Source: CALBPI01 sp038529355 | Lineage (GTDB): Bacteria > Pseudomonadota > Gammaproteobacteria > Steroidobacterales > Woeseiaceae | Direction: 5' to 3' | DNA: 64,000 nucleotides | Assembly: GCA_038529355.1 (NCBI GenBank) | Contig: JBCBDU010000006.1 | Span: 58,693-122,692, forward strand | Notes under the pieces: model-generated | The model's database searches: none | The model's input: the letters and a program-made list of their open reading frames with translations, nothing else | Told to the model about the DNA's origin: nothing | Shown here: piece by piece, positions 17,034-25,994 of the stretch | Numbering within the stretch: the stretch's first letter is position 1 | How the letters are laid out: every line of letters begins with the position of its first letter | Program-made: the position numbers and the translations under genes

Positions 17034-17767
17034 TGAAGCTCAGCAATATCCTGTTACATGAAACCGGCGCCGAAATGACCGCATCGTTGCGCGCGCCTGA
17101 ATTTATTTTTCCGACACTCGCACTTCCCTGTGTGTTTTACGCCATCTTCGGTGTCTTGCTGTCGCGCGGCGGTAACGCCGCAACTTATCTGCTGGCCACC
17201 TACGGCGTATTCGCGGTCATGGGACCCGCTATTTTCGGCTTTGGCGTCGGTGTCGCGACCGAGCGCGAGAAAGGCTGGCTCAGCCTCAAGCGTGTGGCGC
17301 CAGCACCGGCTGCCAGCTACATCGGCGCAAAGCTGATCACAACGCTGACTTTCGCTGCGCTGGCTTTGGTGCCGGTGTACCTGATCGCCGGTTTCCTTGG
17401 CGACGTAGCACTACCACGCGCGCAATGGTTGACGTTGTTCGGCACCCACCTGCTGGCAGCGCTGCCCTTCTCCCTGATCGGCTTGCTGCTCGGCTTCCGG
17501 TTCGCCTCGGGCGCGGCCGTCGCCGTATCCAACATCGTCTTTCTGGGTTTTGCCCTGCTCGGCGGACTGTGGATTCCGATCAGCATGTTCCCCGGCGTCA
17601 TGCAGACCATCGCACAAGCCATACCGTCTTTTCATCTGGCAGAGATTTCACTGTCAGTCATCGACACTAACACCCCACGCAATGTCGGCTTGCACGTCGG
17701 CGTTATCCTGGCAATGACCGCCGTACTGGCGCTGCTCGCCGCTGCCGCGTGGCGCCGCCAGCCCTGA
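17033..17767 (+). CDS. ABC-2 type permease
   Basis: 244 residues, six membrane spans, with the ABC-2 pattern: N-terminal cytoplasmic helix, FIFPTLALPCVFYAIFG in the first span, TEREKGWLSLKRVAPAPAA (the coupling helix region) and LGFALLGGLWIPISMFPGVM. Partner of the preceding ATPase in an inner-membrane exporter. The transported compound is unknown. Closely related exporters next to DesK/DesR-like pairs often pump lipophilic or membrane-active compounds, a family-level hint only. Confidence 0.9.
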   Translation: MKLSNILLHETGAEMTASLRAPEFIFPTLALPCVFYAIFGVLLSRGGNAATYLLATYGVFAVMGPAIFGFGVGVATEREKGWLSLKRVAPAPAASYIGAKLITTLTFAALALVPVYLIAGFLGDVALPRAQWLTLFGTHLLAALPFSLIGLLLGFRFASGAAVAVSNIVFLGFALLGGLWIPISMFPGVMQTIAQAIPSFHLAEISLSVIDTNTPRNVGLHVGVILAMTAVLALLAAAAWRRQP

Positions 17768-17782
17768 ACAGGAGTAATCATC

Positions 17783-19597
17783 ATGCTGAAAAACACCACA
17801 CTCAAAATGTTGGCGCTGACCGTCGGCGGCCTCGCGCTGATGTTCGCAATTCTGCCAACCGTGCCACCGCAAGCGGTAGCTGAAAGTGCGGCCGCTGAAA
17901 CAACATCGATCGAGGGCAACACACTGGCCTTCGACAACCTGCGCGTCTTCACCGGCAACGGTTTGTCCGAAGCAACGCGTGTTGTTGTGCGCGACGGTGT
18001 CATCGACGCGATCGGCAGCGACGCACCGCTGGATGACTTGCCAGTCATCGACGGTAACGGCGCGACGCTGCTGCCGGGACTGATCGATGCACACACCCAT
18101 TCGTGGGCCAGCGCGCAATCCGATGCGTTGCGTTTCGGCGTCACGGCAATGCTGGACATGTTCACGGCGCCGGGCTTGATGCAAGACGCAACCGCCGGGC
18201 GCAACGATTACACACGCACGGATCGCGCCGCGTTGTTCAGCGCCGGCATGCTCGCAACCGCACCAAAAGGTCATGGCACACAGTTCGGTGTCGACGTCGA
18301 AGTGCTGGAACAACCGGAACAAGCGGCGGGCTGGGTCGCGCGTCGCAAAGCGGAGGGTTCGGATTACATCAAACTGGTGTACATCCCCGAGGCGAAGAAT
18401 CTGAACAGCCTCGACTTGCCGACAGCGGCGGCTGTCATTGAGGCAGCGCACGCTGAAGGTTTGATGGCAGTGGCGCACATTTCTGCGGCAAGCGCTGCTG
18501 AACAATTGATTGACGCCGGCATCGATGGTTTGGTGCATGTGTACTACGACGAACCGGCGAATGCGCAAATGATCAAGACGGCTGCGCAACGCAACGTATT
18601 CGTGATTCCAACACTTGCAATCACGTCAGTCATCGATGGCCAGACGCCAGGCAAGGCAATCCTCGACGATACTGAGCTGGCCGCGCAACTGACCGGCGCA
18701 CAGCGTGCCACGTTGTCGCAATCGTTTGGCATCACCGAATCGCACGGCCACGCGCAACGCAGCCAACAGAACGTTACCGACCTGCACGCCGCCGGCGTCA
18801 CGATTCTGGCTGGCTCGGATGCACCTAACCCCAGCACCGCGCATGGCATTACGCTGCATCAGGAAATGGAGCTGCTCGTGCAATCTGGTTTGAGCCCGGT
18901 TGAGGCGTTGCAGGCGGCCACGTCAGAGCCCGCGCGCATTTTCGGCCTGGAAGGTCGCGGCCGCATCGAAGTTGGCGCCCGCGCTGACCTGCTGCTCGTC
19001 GACGGTGACCCGACTCAAGACATCCGTAGCACACGCAACATCGTGCACGTGCTGCGCAACGGCTACATCGTCGATCGCGCGCAAGCGCCTGCGGCGCCGC
19101 CTGCCGGCAAAGTGCCGTCTGCGCTTGGCGCATTCGAAGATGGCATCGACGCACCGCAAGGCTACCAGTGGACAACCACCGCCGATGACATGATGGGCGG
19201 TGCGTCTTCTGCTGCAATTGAACAGATCACACCCGGGGCCGGCGGCAGCAACGGTGCCCTCAGTGTGCGCGCCGAAAACAAACCCGGTTTTCCGTTCCCG
19301 TGGGCCGGCGCCTATCTTGCGGCGCAAGGCGCCGGTGATCTCAGCGGTTACAGCCAAATCCGCTTCGATGTGCGCGGTACGCCGGCGCGCTACCGGTTGA
19401 TGCTGTTCGCGGCCAGCTCGGCCGGCGCGCCGCCTACTGTCGAATTCGATGTCACCGAGCAGTGGCAGCAACTGACGCTGTCAATCGATGATGTCGCCGG
19501 TTTCGAGGCAGAGCAATTCATCGGCCTTGCGTTCACGTCGCCGACCGACGCGGGAAGCTACGAGTTCGCGCTCGACAACATCGTATTGCTGCCATAA
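17783..19597 (+). CDS. Exported amidohydrolase with C-terminal CIA30-like domain
   Basis: 604 residues. An N-terminal hydrophobic segment (ALTVGGLALMFAILPTVPPQ) should export or anchor it. The amidohydrolase TIM barrel spans about 50-440: metal-binding LIDAHTHSW (His104/106), the Lys of SDYIKLVYI, AHISAASAAE, and the Asp of LAGSDAPNPS. Residues about 455-600 (TTTADDMMGGASSA, YSQIRFDVRG) match the CIA30/galactose-binding-like fold. Such two-domain periplasmic enzymes hydrolyse amide or cyclic bonds in small molecules. It sits between ABC exporter and two-component genes (16 bases after the permease), so it may act on the same compound. Confidence 0.86.
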   Translation: MLKNTTLKMLALTVGGLALMFAILPTVPPQAVAESAAAETTSIEGNTLAFDNLRVFTGNGLSEATRVVVRDGVIDAIGSDAPLDDLPVIDGNGATLLPGLIDAHTHSWASAQSDALRFGVTAMLDMFTAPGLMQDATAGRNDYTRTDRAALFSAGMLATAPKGHGTQFGVDVEVLEQPEQAAGWVARRKAEGSDYIKLVYIPEAKNLNSLDLPTAAAVIEAAHAEGLMAVAHISAASAAEQLIDAGIDGLVHVYYDEPANAQMIKTAAQRNVFVIPTLAITSVIDGQTPGKAILDDTELAAQLTGAQRATLSQSFGITESHGHAQRSQQNVTDLHAAGVTILAGSDAPNPSTAHGITLHQEMELLVQSGLSPVEALQAATSEPARIFGLEGRGRIEVGARADLLLVDGDPTQDIRSTRNIVHVLRNGYIVDRAQAPAAPPAGKVPSALGAFEDGIDAPQGYQWTTTADDMMGGASSAAIEQITPGAGGSNGALSVRAENKPGFPFPWAGAYLAAQGAGDLSGYSQIRFDVRGTPARYRLMLFAASSAGAPPTVEFDVTEQWQQLTLSIDDVAGFEAEQFIGLAFTSPTDAGSYEFALDNIVLLP

Positions 19598-19604
19598 TAG
19601 CGCT

Positions 19605-20708
19605 ATGACCGACGTCGACAACACGCAGGCACCTTCGCGCTCCAAGTGGAAAGCGTTCAACCTGATCTACCTGACTTACTATTTTCTCGGGTGGTTTCTG
19701 CAAACGCCGGGTGTTGTCGACATTGTCGCTATTGTCGTCGGGTTGGCGCTGTTCCTGCCGCTGTATTCGGCCGCCTATGAAAAAACGGGCACACGGTATC
19801 TGCCGCACATTGCGGCAATGGAGCTACTGAGCTGGGTGCTGACACCGTTCGCCGGGATTCAGGGCGTGTTTCATGTCTACGCTTGCGTACAGTCCGGATT
19901 TCAGCGCCCGGCGAAGCGCGCAATCGCGCTGATCGCCGGCCTGAGTGTCGCACATCTGGCGTTCTGTCTAGTCACGGCACAAACCATTTATACAATGACA
20001 TTCACGATCGTCATTGGTTTGTTGACCGGCATCGCGTGCATCGGCGGCGCCTCCGGCATCGAACGCGAGCAAACGTTGCTGCGCTCGCAAGTGCGTGAAC
20101 GCCAGCAAGCCAGAATCGCCGAGCGCGAGCGGATCGCTCACGACTTGCATGATCTGCTAGGTCACACGCTGACGATGGTTGCGCTGAAGTCCGAAGTTGC
20201 AGACAAGATGATCGAACGCGACCCACAGCGTGCACGTGAAGAGATTCGCGATGTTGCCAAAGCCGCGCGCAGTGCATTGACGGATATTCGTGCAGCAGTC
20301 TATGACATGACGATCACGACCGTTGATGCTGAACTTGCGCTCGCCAAACAGGCGCTCGATGCCGCCGGCGTTGCACTGGAAATTCGCAATGCGGTTCCGC
20401 CGCTCAGCCCACCCGCCGGCAAGGCGTTGGGGCTGACGATCCGAGAAGCCGCAACCAACATCGTGCGCCATGCAGACGCCAGCCGCGCCGTTATTGCGTT
20501 CGACCAGGTTGATGATCGTCTGCAGCTAACGGTCAGTGACAACGGAGAAGGCGCAAAGGACACCAACACGCAAGGATCCGGTCTGGCCGGTGTCAAAAAA
20601 CGCATCGCAGCGCTTGGTGGTGAAACGACGATCAGCAGCGATGGCGGCATGCACATCAGCATCACGCTGCCGCTGGACGTCGCAGCCAGCATCGGAGCCA
20701 ACCAATGA
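19605..20708 (+). CDS. DesK-like sensor histidine kinase
   Basis: 367 residues. About four to five membrane helices in the first 150 residues form the sensor with no sizable periplasmic loop, as in DesK. The HisKA_3 dimerisation box RIAHDLHDLLGHTLT carries the phosphoacceptor His182. The ATPase domain has the N box (REAATNIVRHA) and DNGEGAKDTNTQGSGLAGVKKRI. Membrane-state sensing is the family theme. The ATG at 19605 is preferred over frames that start inside the amidohydrolase gene. Overlaps the regulator gene by four bases. Confidence 0.92.
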   Translation: MTDVDNTQAPSRSKWKAFNLIYLTYYFLGWFLQTPGVVDIVAIVVGLALFLPLYSAAYEKTGTRYLPHIAAMELLSWVLTPFAGIQGVFHVYACVQSGFQRPAKRAIALIAGLSVAHLAFCLVTAQTIYTMTFTIVIGLLTGIACIGGASGIEREQTLLRSQVRERQQARIAERERIAHDLHDLLGHTLTMVALKSEVADKMIERDPQRAREEIRDVAKAARSALTDIRAAVYDMTITTVDAELALAKQALDAAGVALEIRNAVPPLSPPAGKALGLTIREAATNIVRHADASRAVIAFDQVDDRLQLTVSDNGEGAKDTNTQGSGLAGVKKRIAALGGETTISSDGGMHISITLPLDVAASIGANQ

Positions 20709-21307
20709 TTCGCGTTGTATTGGCCGAAGATCAGCATATGTTGCGCGGCGCCCTCGCCACGTTGTTGTCGCTGGAGGATGACATTGAAATCGTCGCCGAA
20801 GCCGCCGACGGCAAACAGGCTTTGAGCGCGTTACGCGAGCACCAACCGGACATACTCGTCACCGATATAGAAATGCCGCACCTGTCCGGCATCGACCTTG
20901 CCGAAACGGTTCGGCGCGAATCGATGCCAACGCGGGTGCTGATCGTGACGACGTTTTCACGGCCCGGTTATTTGCAACGTGCGCTGCATGCTGGCGTGCA
21001 TGGCTATGTCCTGAAAGACAGCTCCAGCGACGAGCTGGCAACGGCAGTGCGGCGCGTGAACGCGGGCGAACGCTATGTGCCGGCAGGATTGGCCGAACTC
21101 ACCTGGGGCACACCCGATCCGCTGTCCGACCGCGAGCGTCAGGTGCTGCGCCTGGCCGAGTCCGGTCTGACCAACAAACAGATTGCCAGTGAGCTTTCGC
21201 TGTCGGTTGGCACCGTGCGCAACTACATCACCGAAGCGATGCAAAAACTGAACGCCGGCAATCGTATCGAAGCGTTCCGCATGGCGCGTGACCTGGGTTG
21301 GCTATGA
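20705..21307 (+). CDS. DesR/NarL-family response regulator
   Basis: 200 residues. Receiver domain 1-120 with acidic pair Glu8/Asp9, phosphoacceptor Asp54 (LVTDIEMP), Thr/Lys switch residues (VTTFSR, LKDSS). The C-terminal LuxR-type helix-turn-helix (LSDRERQVLRLAESGLTNKQ, TVRNYITEAMQKL) binds DNA. Partner of the preceding kinase; it probably controls the ABC exporter operon. ATG overlaps the kinase stop. Confidence 0.93.
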   Translation: MIRVVLAEDQHMLRGALATLLSLEDDIEIVAEAADGKQALSALREHQPDILVTDIEMPHLSGIDLAETVRRESMPTRVLIVTTFSRPGYLQRALHAGVHGYVLKDSSSDELATAVRRVNAGERYVPAGLAELTWGTPDPLSDRERQVLRLAESGLTNKQIASELSLSVGTVRNYITEAMQKLNAGNRIEAFRMARDLGWL

Positions 21308-21365
21308 CTAACAGCTATACCTGATCCCATGATGAGTGCATTAATACATTGCGCGCTGTTAGGTG
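21308..21365. repeat. attC-like inverted repeat before the zinc-ribbon gene
   Basis: CTAACAGC (21308-21315) and GCTGTTAG (21355-21362) are perfect inverted copies 39 bases apart, starting at the stop of the response-regulator gene. The right arm continues as GTTAGGT, the integron core-site pattern GTTRRRY. A third arm, CACCTAACAG (21739-21748), overlaps the stop of the next gene. Structure seen; integron origin is only a hypothesis. Confidence 0.45.
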
Positions 21366-21400
21366 GCAAAGGCGCACAGCCAACAAACTAGGCGGCGATC

Positions 21401-21745
21401 ATGTCCGAAAGACACTATTGTTGGCGATGCAAAATCGATGTTCCACTGCTCAATGAAACCGAATGGACGGAAATCGAGCCGCTGCTAAGAGCCGCGGTAC
21501 GTGACGTCAAGGAGTATCGAAGCAAAACGCATGCTGAATTGGCTGAAGCTCTGGAAAAGAACCAAGGAGTCGCAGCATTGCAAAGACACAAGGAGCTCAC
21601 AGGCTTCGTCGAGACTAACGTGAACGCCATTTGGCATCATCGTCGCAGCAACTATGGTGATCCTTGTCCAGACTGCGGGAAATTACTCCGCACGCCCAGA
21701 GCGACGCTGTGTCCGGAGTGCGGTTATGCCGAGAATTGCACCTAA
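21401..21745 (+). CDS. Zinc-ribbon protein of unknown function
   Basis: 114 residues: an N-terminal HYCWRCKIDVPLL pair of cysteines, a helical middle (REVKEYRSKTHAEL-like charged region) and a C-terminal ribbon PCPDCGKLL ... LCPECGYAEN, so two CxxC pairs at the C-terminus and one at the N-terminus. Base composition is visibly less GC-rich than the neighbours and it interrupts the spacing of the region. The stop codon TAA lies within the sequence ACCTAAC, as in many integron cassettes. Function unknown; a nucleic-acid or metal-binding role is a guess. Confidence 0.75.
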   Translation: MSERHYCWRCKIDVPLLNETEWTEIEPLLRAAVRDVKEYRSKTHAELAEALEKNQGVAALQRHKELTGFVETNVNAIWHHRRSNYGDPCPDCGKLLRTPRATLCPECGYAENCT

Positions 21746-22002
21746 CAGACATGCAATCTGACACGAAATGCTTGTCACGACGCTCGTAGCGGCAAGCCCT
21801 CGCCGGCCATGTCCTTGCAACTCAATCTGGGCGCCTAAGGACTGCACGTTGGTTTCGCAAGCGTAGGTAGCGACGCGTGCGAGACACCCGCAGCCAGCAA
21901 ACGTAGCGCTAGCCGCGGCATTGCGCCCGGGGAGAAAAATACAGCAACGAACCCGACCCTAGGAGGGGCAATCGGTCGAGTCCGTCGCTGTAGCCCAAGC
22001 GG

Positions 22003-23037
22003 TTAGCGCTGTGACACCATCGCCTCGTTGACGGTCCACTCATCCAGCACTTGCTCAATCGCCGTGAGCTGTTCGTCGCGCGACATCGATTCAATGTTTT
22101 CGGCGTGCCCGAACGTCGCGGTGATGATAGGCATGCCGTCAACGTCAGTGTTTAGGCGCAGCACATTGCCAGCGCTCAGTCGGCGTTGCCACGCCGCGCG
22201 CACGCGTGACCAGTAATCGGCTGTGCGTGTCCAGTAATCATCGGCCGGCGCAAAATCAAACCCGTCAATGCTGCGATAGTCATTAAAGCCAAACTCACGC
22301 ACGAGGGTCTCGCTCGTTTCGCGCCCATTGCGTACCGTCTTGGTATTGTCCTGCTCATGTGTCCAACCATGTGATGTGACGGTATGGCGGTTTTCTGCAT
22401 TCATCGCGTTGTAGTCGTCGCGCTTTGTGTACTCACGTCGTGGCAGCGGTCGCCACGTGCGATCGCTCGTCCACGTAGAAACTCCATAGCGGTGATTCCA
22501 CCTGCCGGTGCCACAGTAGCGCGGCGCATCGGAAACCTCGTAGACGCACTGTGTCCACGCGCCTTGCGTCTTGTCTTCAGGCAGCGCGACCATTTGCCAG
22601 CGCTGATCGGCAACAAACTCGAAGCGCTCGGCGGCCTCGTAGTACCAGTCCTGGCGCCAATGCTTGATGACATAGCCGGACGGTGTCACCAACAGGTGTT
22701 GCAACACAATATGGTCGTCGCTTTGTTCGATAACCTTCACCGTTTCAAAGCCACCCGTATTCTTGTCGTCGTGCAATTCATAGCCTGGCTGCAACGGCAC
22801 CGTTTCCTCGAAATTGAAATCGACCCGGTAGTCGCCCTGCATGCCAAGAATCGCCAATCGATCTTGCAGCGGCTTGTCGGTGGCGGTGCGGATGCGCGCA
22901 AAGTACGGATTCTCAACGCGCTCGTAGTCAGGCGTCGCCACCTGTTCTTGCGCGCTTTGCTGATACCCGGTTGCCGCGCAACCACTCAACAACACAATTG
23001 CGGCAACACCGGCGAGCGCCGTTTTTGAACTCATCAT
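22003..23037 (-). CDS. DUF6607 family lipoprotein
   Basis: About 344 residues. Lipobox VLLSGC at the N-terminus. The body has the DUF6607 pattern as I know it: YRVDFNFEETV, VIKHWRQDWYYE, DAPRYCGTGRWNHR, PLPRREYTKRDDYNAMNAEN, GWTHEQDNTK, FGFNDYRS and DYWTRTADYWSRVRAAW. The function is unknown but these genes often sit beside TonB receptors for heme or siderophores. AGGAGTA lies 8 bases before the ATG at 23037; the ATG at 23043 is too close to it. Last gene of the hemP-receptor operon, 15 bases after the receptor. Confidence 0.85.
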   Translation of the reverse strand: MMSSKTALAGVAAIVLLSGCAATGYQQSAQEQVATPDYERVENPYFARIRTATDKPLQDRLAILGMQGDYRVDFNFEETVPLQPGYELHDDKNTGGFETVKVIEQSDDHIVLQHLLVTPSGYVIKHWRQDWYYEAAERFEFVADQRWQMVALPEDKTQGAWTQCVYEVSDAPRYCGTGRWNHRYGVSTWTSDRTWRPLPRREYTKRDDYNAMNAENRHTVTSHGWTHEQDNTKTVRNGRETSETLVREFGFNDYRSIDGFDFAPADDYWTRTADYWSRVRAAWQRRLSAGNVLRLNTDVDGMPIITATFGHAENIESMSRDEQLTAIEQVLDEWTVNEAMVSQR

Positions 23038-23052
23038 TCCCATTACTCCTGT

Positions 23053-25239
23053 CTAAAATACCCAATCAATGGCGATGCTGGCTTCACGCCCGGGGCGCTG
23101 CAGTCGCGCCGCATTCGGGTTGTCAGCAGCGATGCCCTGCACGTCGAGGTAAGCGGTGAAATCGCGGTCAGCGAGGTTGTAGACACCTGCCCGCAGCCGC
23201 AGCTTGTCGCTCAGCTTCCAAAACGCGATGGTGTCGATCACCGCGTAGCCCGCCGGACTCAGCAGTTCGCCATCCGTTTCATCGAGCCGGTCCTGACCGG
23301 CCGCGCTGCGCACCAGACCGGTGACGCCCCAACGGCCTTGCGGTGCGGCGAAGTCGACGCCGAACACCGCATTGAGCGGCGCGACCGAGTTAATGGGCTG
23401 ACCGGTGATCTGATCTTCGCCGCGCGCATAGGCTGCCGACAGATTGAATCGCCAACCCTCCGGTAACGCCGCTGGCGACCACGCGAACGTTGCCTCAGCG
23501 CCGTCGATCGTCACCTCATCAACATTGACCGACTGGAAAATGGTCAGCTGATTTACCGGATCGAAACCGACGACCTGAAAGGATTGAATGAAATCGTCGT
23601 AGCGCGTGTGGAACGCCGCCACATCGAAGCGCAGCGTATTGGCACCAAAGCGCACGCCTAGCTCGTAGCCTTGACTACTTTCAGATTCGAGATCAGGGTT
23701 AGGCAACGCCGTGTAGCCAAACTGGAAATTCGTAAAACCCACGTTCACGTCGTTGACCGGCGGCGCGCGGAAACCTTCCGAATACTGCGCATACACCTGC
23801 CACATGTCATTGACCTGCCAGAGCGCACCGAACTTCGGTGACACCTGATCGTCGTCGTACTCTGCCGGTGTGATACCAGGATTATCCTCGGCAAAGATCG
23901 CGTCCTGCTGCGGCGCCAACTCGTAGCGATCCCAGCGCACACCCGGCGTCAGCGTCACACTGCCGATCGTGATGCGGTCTTGCAGATACACACCCATACG
24001 GCGGGTTTCGGACAACGGGAAGTCGCGCAACGGAAACAGGTCCGGTCCGACCTGATTGCTGACGTCTCCGGTGATGAGATTGCGTTCAATGCCATCACGC
24101 AGCTGCTCGGTCTCTGCACGCTCCAGCTCTGCGCCGTAAGACAACTCATGATTGCTATTGCCCCAGCTGAAGTCACTACCGGCATTCAGTTCTGCGCCGA
24201 CGAGTGTTTGTTCGAACAGGAATTCGCGGTTGCGTTGTTGCGCACCGGGCGTGCCTGCGATAAACGTCTCGCGCACTTCCAGCGTGTTCTGGGTCGTATT
24301 GCTGTCTTGTTGGTAGGCGCGCCAGCGTAGATAGTCGATACCGACAACGCCGCCAAGCCATTCCTGGCCAACGCTTACGCGTGTGCGTTCCCGACTGTCA
24401 TCGCCGGCCACTTCGCTGGTGTCGATAACAAACGGAAAGCCGAACGCGGCAGTAAAGTCCTGCACGCGTTCGAGGGAGTTAACTTGCGTTTGCGAATCGG
24501 CCGCAAATCGTTCCAGCGACAGCGACAGCCCACCGTCACTGACATCACCAACATCAAATCTGGCGAGGACATTCAGACTGTCGTCCTGCAGCGGATCGGC
24601 CGCCGCGATGTTGCGCTCCTCGCCCGATCGCTGCGTGACGCGCAACATGCCGGCGACGGCGCCGAACCGCGATGCAAACGTGCCGGACAGCACCTGACTG
24701 GCGTCAACGCTATTGAAGCCGGCGCTTAAATCGACGTACTGGTCATCGTCGCGCAGCAAGTCGGACGGCCCCTTGGTCACGAAGCTGACGACACCGCCCA
24801 ACGCATCGGAGCCAAACACAGCAGACGCCGGACCGCGAATGATCTCGACCTGCTTCAGACTGTCGACATCGAAAAAGTCGCGGCTGGCGTTGGAAAAACT
24901 ACCAATCGAGAACGCATCAGATGTGGCTACGCCATCAACCTCGATCTGCACGCGATTGCCGCCAACACCGCGAATGCTGATGCCGGACAAGCCGAAGCGG
25001 CTGCCCTGGTTGACGACATCGATACCTGGCTCGTAACGCACGAGATCTTCGATGCTCTGCGCAAGCTCTTTCTCAACACGCGTCGCGTCAATCAGTGTCA
25101 CGCGTGCCGGCATGGCACTGGTTTGCAGCGGCCGCTTGGCCGCCTCAACGGTAATAGTGTCGATGACACGGGTCGCGTCATCGGCCAGGGCCGTGCTGGC
25201 AGCGATCATTGCCAGCACCACCAGATTGAAACGCCGCAT
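23053..25239 (-). CDS. TonB-dependent receptor, hemoglobin/heme family
   Basis: 728 residues. Signal peptide, TonB box-like segment (RVIDTITVEAAK), plug domain (ASDFVRYEPGIDV-type: LVRYEPGIDVVNQGSRFGLS, GVGGNRVQIEVDGV, VEIIRGPASAVFGSDALGGV) and a 22-strand barrel ending in VF. FRAPPVNDVN and NPDLESESSQGYELG are typical of the TonB-hemoglobin/transferrin/lactoferrin receptor family. It takes up heme or heme-protein iron at the outer membrane, powered by TonB-ExbBD encoded elsewhere. It follows hemP by 69 bases and precedes the DUF6607 gene. Confidence 0.92.
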   Translation of the reverse strand: MRRFNLVVLAMIAASTALADDATRVIDTITVEAAKRPLQTSAMPARVTLIDATRVEKELAQSIEDLVRYEPGIDVVNQGSRFGLSGISIRGVGGNRVQIEVDGVATSDAFSIGSFSNASRDFFDVDSLKQVEIIRGPASAVFGSDALGGVVSFVTKGPSDLLRDDDQYVDLSAGFNSVDASQVLSGTFASRFGAVAGMLRVTQRSGEERNIAAADPLQDDSLNVLARFDVGDVSDGGLSLSLERFAADSQTQVNSLERVQDFTAAFGFPFVIDTSEVAGDDSRERTRVSVGQEWLGGVVGIDYLRWRAYQQDSNTTQNTLEVRETFIAGTPGAQQRNREFLFEQTLVGAELNAGSDFSWGNSNHELSYGAELERAETEQLRDGIERNLITGDVSNQVGPDLFPLRDFPLSETRRMGVYLQDRITIGSVTLTPGVRWDRYELAPQQDAIFAEDNPGITPAEYDDDQVSPKFGALWQVNDMWQVYAQYSEGFRAPPVNDVNVGFTNFQFGYTALPNPDLESESSQGYELGVRFGANTLRFDVAAFHTRYDDFIQSFQVVGFDPVNQLTIFQSVNVDEVTIDGAEATFAWSPAALPEGWRFNLSAAYARGEDQITGQPINSVAPLNAVFGVDFAAPQGRWGVTGLVRSAAGQDRLDETDGELLSPAGYAVIDTIAFWKLSDKLRLRAGVYNLADRDFTAYLDVQGIAADNPNAARLQRPGREASIAIDWVF

Positions 25240-25308
25240 AGTGGCTTCTCCGGGTGTGTCGCTGGCGCGCTGGCGTATCGGCTGGCTGGCTCGCGTTGGG
25301 TTGTTGAG

Positions 25309-25476
25309 TTACTTGGTCAGAATCAGTTTGTCGTTGCGCGTGATTCTGAGCAGATAGGTTTCATTGCCATAGACGATCGCAACCTCCCGCTGGCCTTGAA
25401 ACAGCGTTTCGCTCGGTACTGAGCGCGGCGTGCGCTGACTCGAGGACGCAGGCGGTTTGGATTGCTTTCGCTCCAT
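25309..25476 (-). CDS. hemP: Hemin uptake protein HemP
   Basis: A 55-residue ORF found by reading the minus strand directly: it begins MERKQSKPPASSSQ and continues SETLFQGQREVAIVYGNETY and LLRITRNDKLILTK. This is the HemP pattern (SxxLFxGxxEVxIxHxGxxYxLRxTRxGKLILTK) of small proteins encoded next to heme receptors and required for or enhancing their expression. ATG at 25476 lies about 12 bases after the Fur box, stop at 25309-25311, and the receptor follows. Too short to be picked by many gene finders. Confidence 0.92.
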   Translation of the reverse strand: MERKQSKPPASSSQRTPRSVPSETLFQGQREVAIVYGNETYLLRITRNDKLILTK

Positions 25477-25486
25477 AGATGCGAAC

Positions 25487-25505
25487 GATAATGATTCTCA
25501 TTTGC
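25487..25505. promoter_or_regulatory. Fur box of the hemP-receptor operon
   Basis: GATAATGATTCTCATTTGC matches the 19-base Fur consensus (GATAATGATAATCATTATC) at 15 of 19 positions and lies directly upstream of hemP. Expression of the heme operon should therefore be repressed by Fur with Fe2+. Confidence 0.9.
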
Positions 25506-25763
25506 GAATGCAAGCTGTTTTTTTGCGTTAAGCCATTGGCGCAATGCAAACCATGCGGCTCGCCAATGCACCATCCCAGCGCATCGATCAAAGATAGTCA
25601 GAAACAGTGTTTTGATGTCGTGAATTACCGACAGATATGCACCAAAATCGAGCGGAATTTACGCTGTATGTGGTCAAGTAATTCAATACCAAATCGACCT
25701 TATGTGTGCTAATTTGATCAGGTAACGCGATTTTGAATACAACTGTTCACGGGAGAGAGCAGC

Positions 25764-25973
25764 ATGTATGAACTCATTTCCTCGTGGTGGGGCGCCGCCT
25801 ATTTCGCCATCGCATTTGCCGCATTTTGTTGGGTGACGCGGCACAAATTTCATCGCCCAATGCCCGTGCGCATCATCGGCACGCTGGCAATGGTGATACC
25901 GCCCGTTGGGCTGTTTTTGATGTTTGCGCTGGCAATGAAGGCGCCGATCACCGGCCAGGTTACCGGTTCTTAA
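25764..25973 (+). CDS. Small two-span membrane protein
   Basis: 69 residues with two hydrophobic helices (YFAIAFAAFCWVTRHKF and TLAMVIPPVGLFLMFALAMK). GGGAGAGAGC is just before the ATG. I recognise no family. It lies alone, convergent with the fructosamine kinase, about 260 bases from the Fur box of hemP on the other strand; whether it is iron-regulated cannot be seen. Confidence 0.6.
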   Translation: MYELISSWWGAAYFAIAFAAFCWVTRHKFHRPMPVRIIGTLAMVIPPVGLFLMFALAMKAPITGQVTGS

Positions 25974-25994
25974 CGGGCTCGTCCGCGCGTTCGA

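Noticed and set aside
21401..21745. Definite integron cassette call for the zinc-ribbon gene
   Set aside because: Only arms are seen; no full downstream attC or integron integrase in the window, so it is left as a hypothesis.
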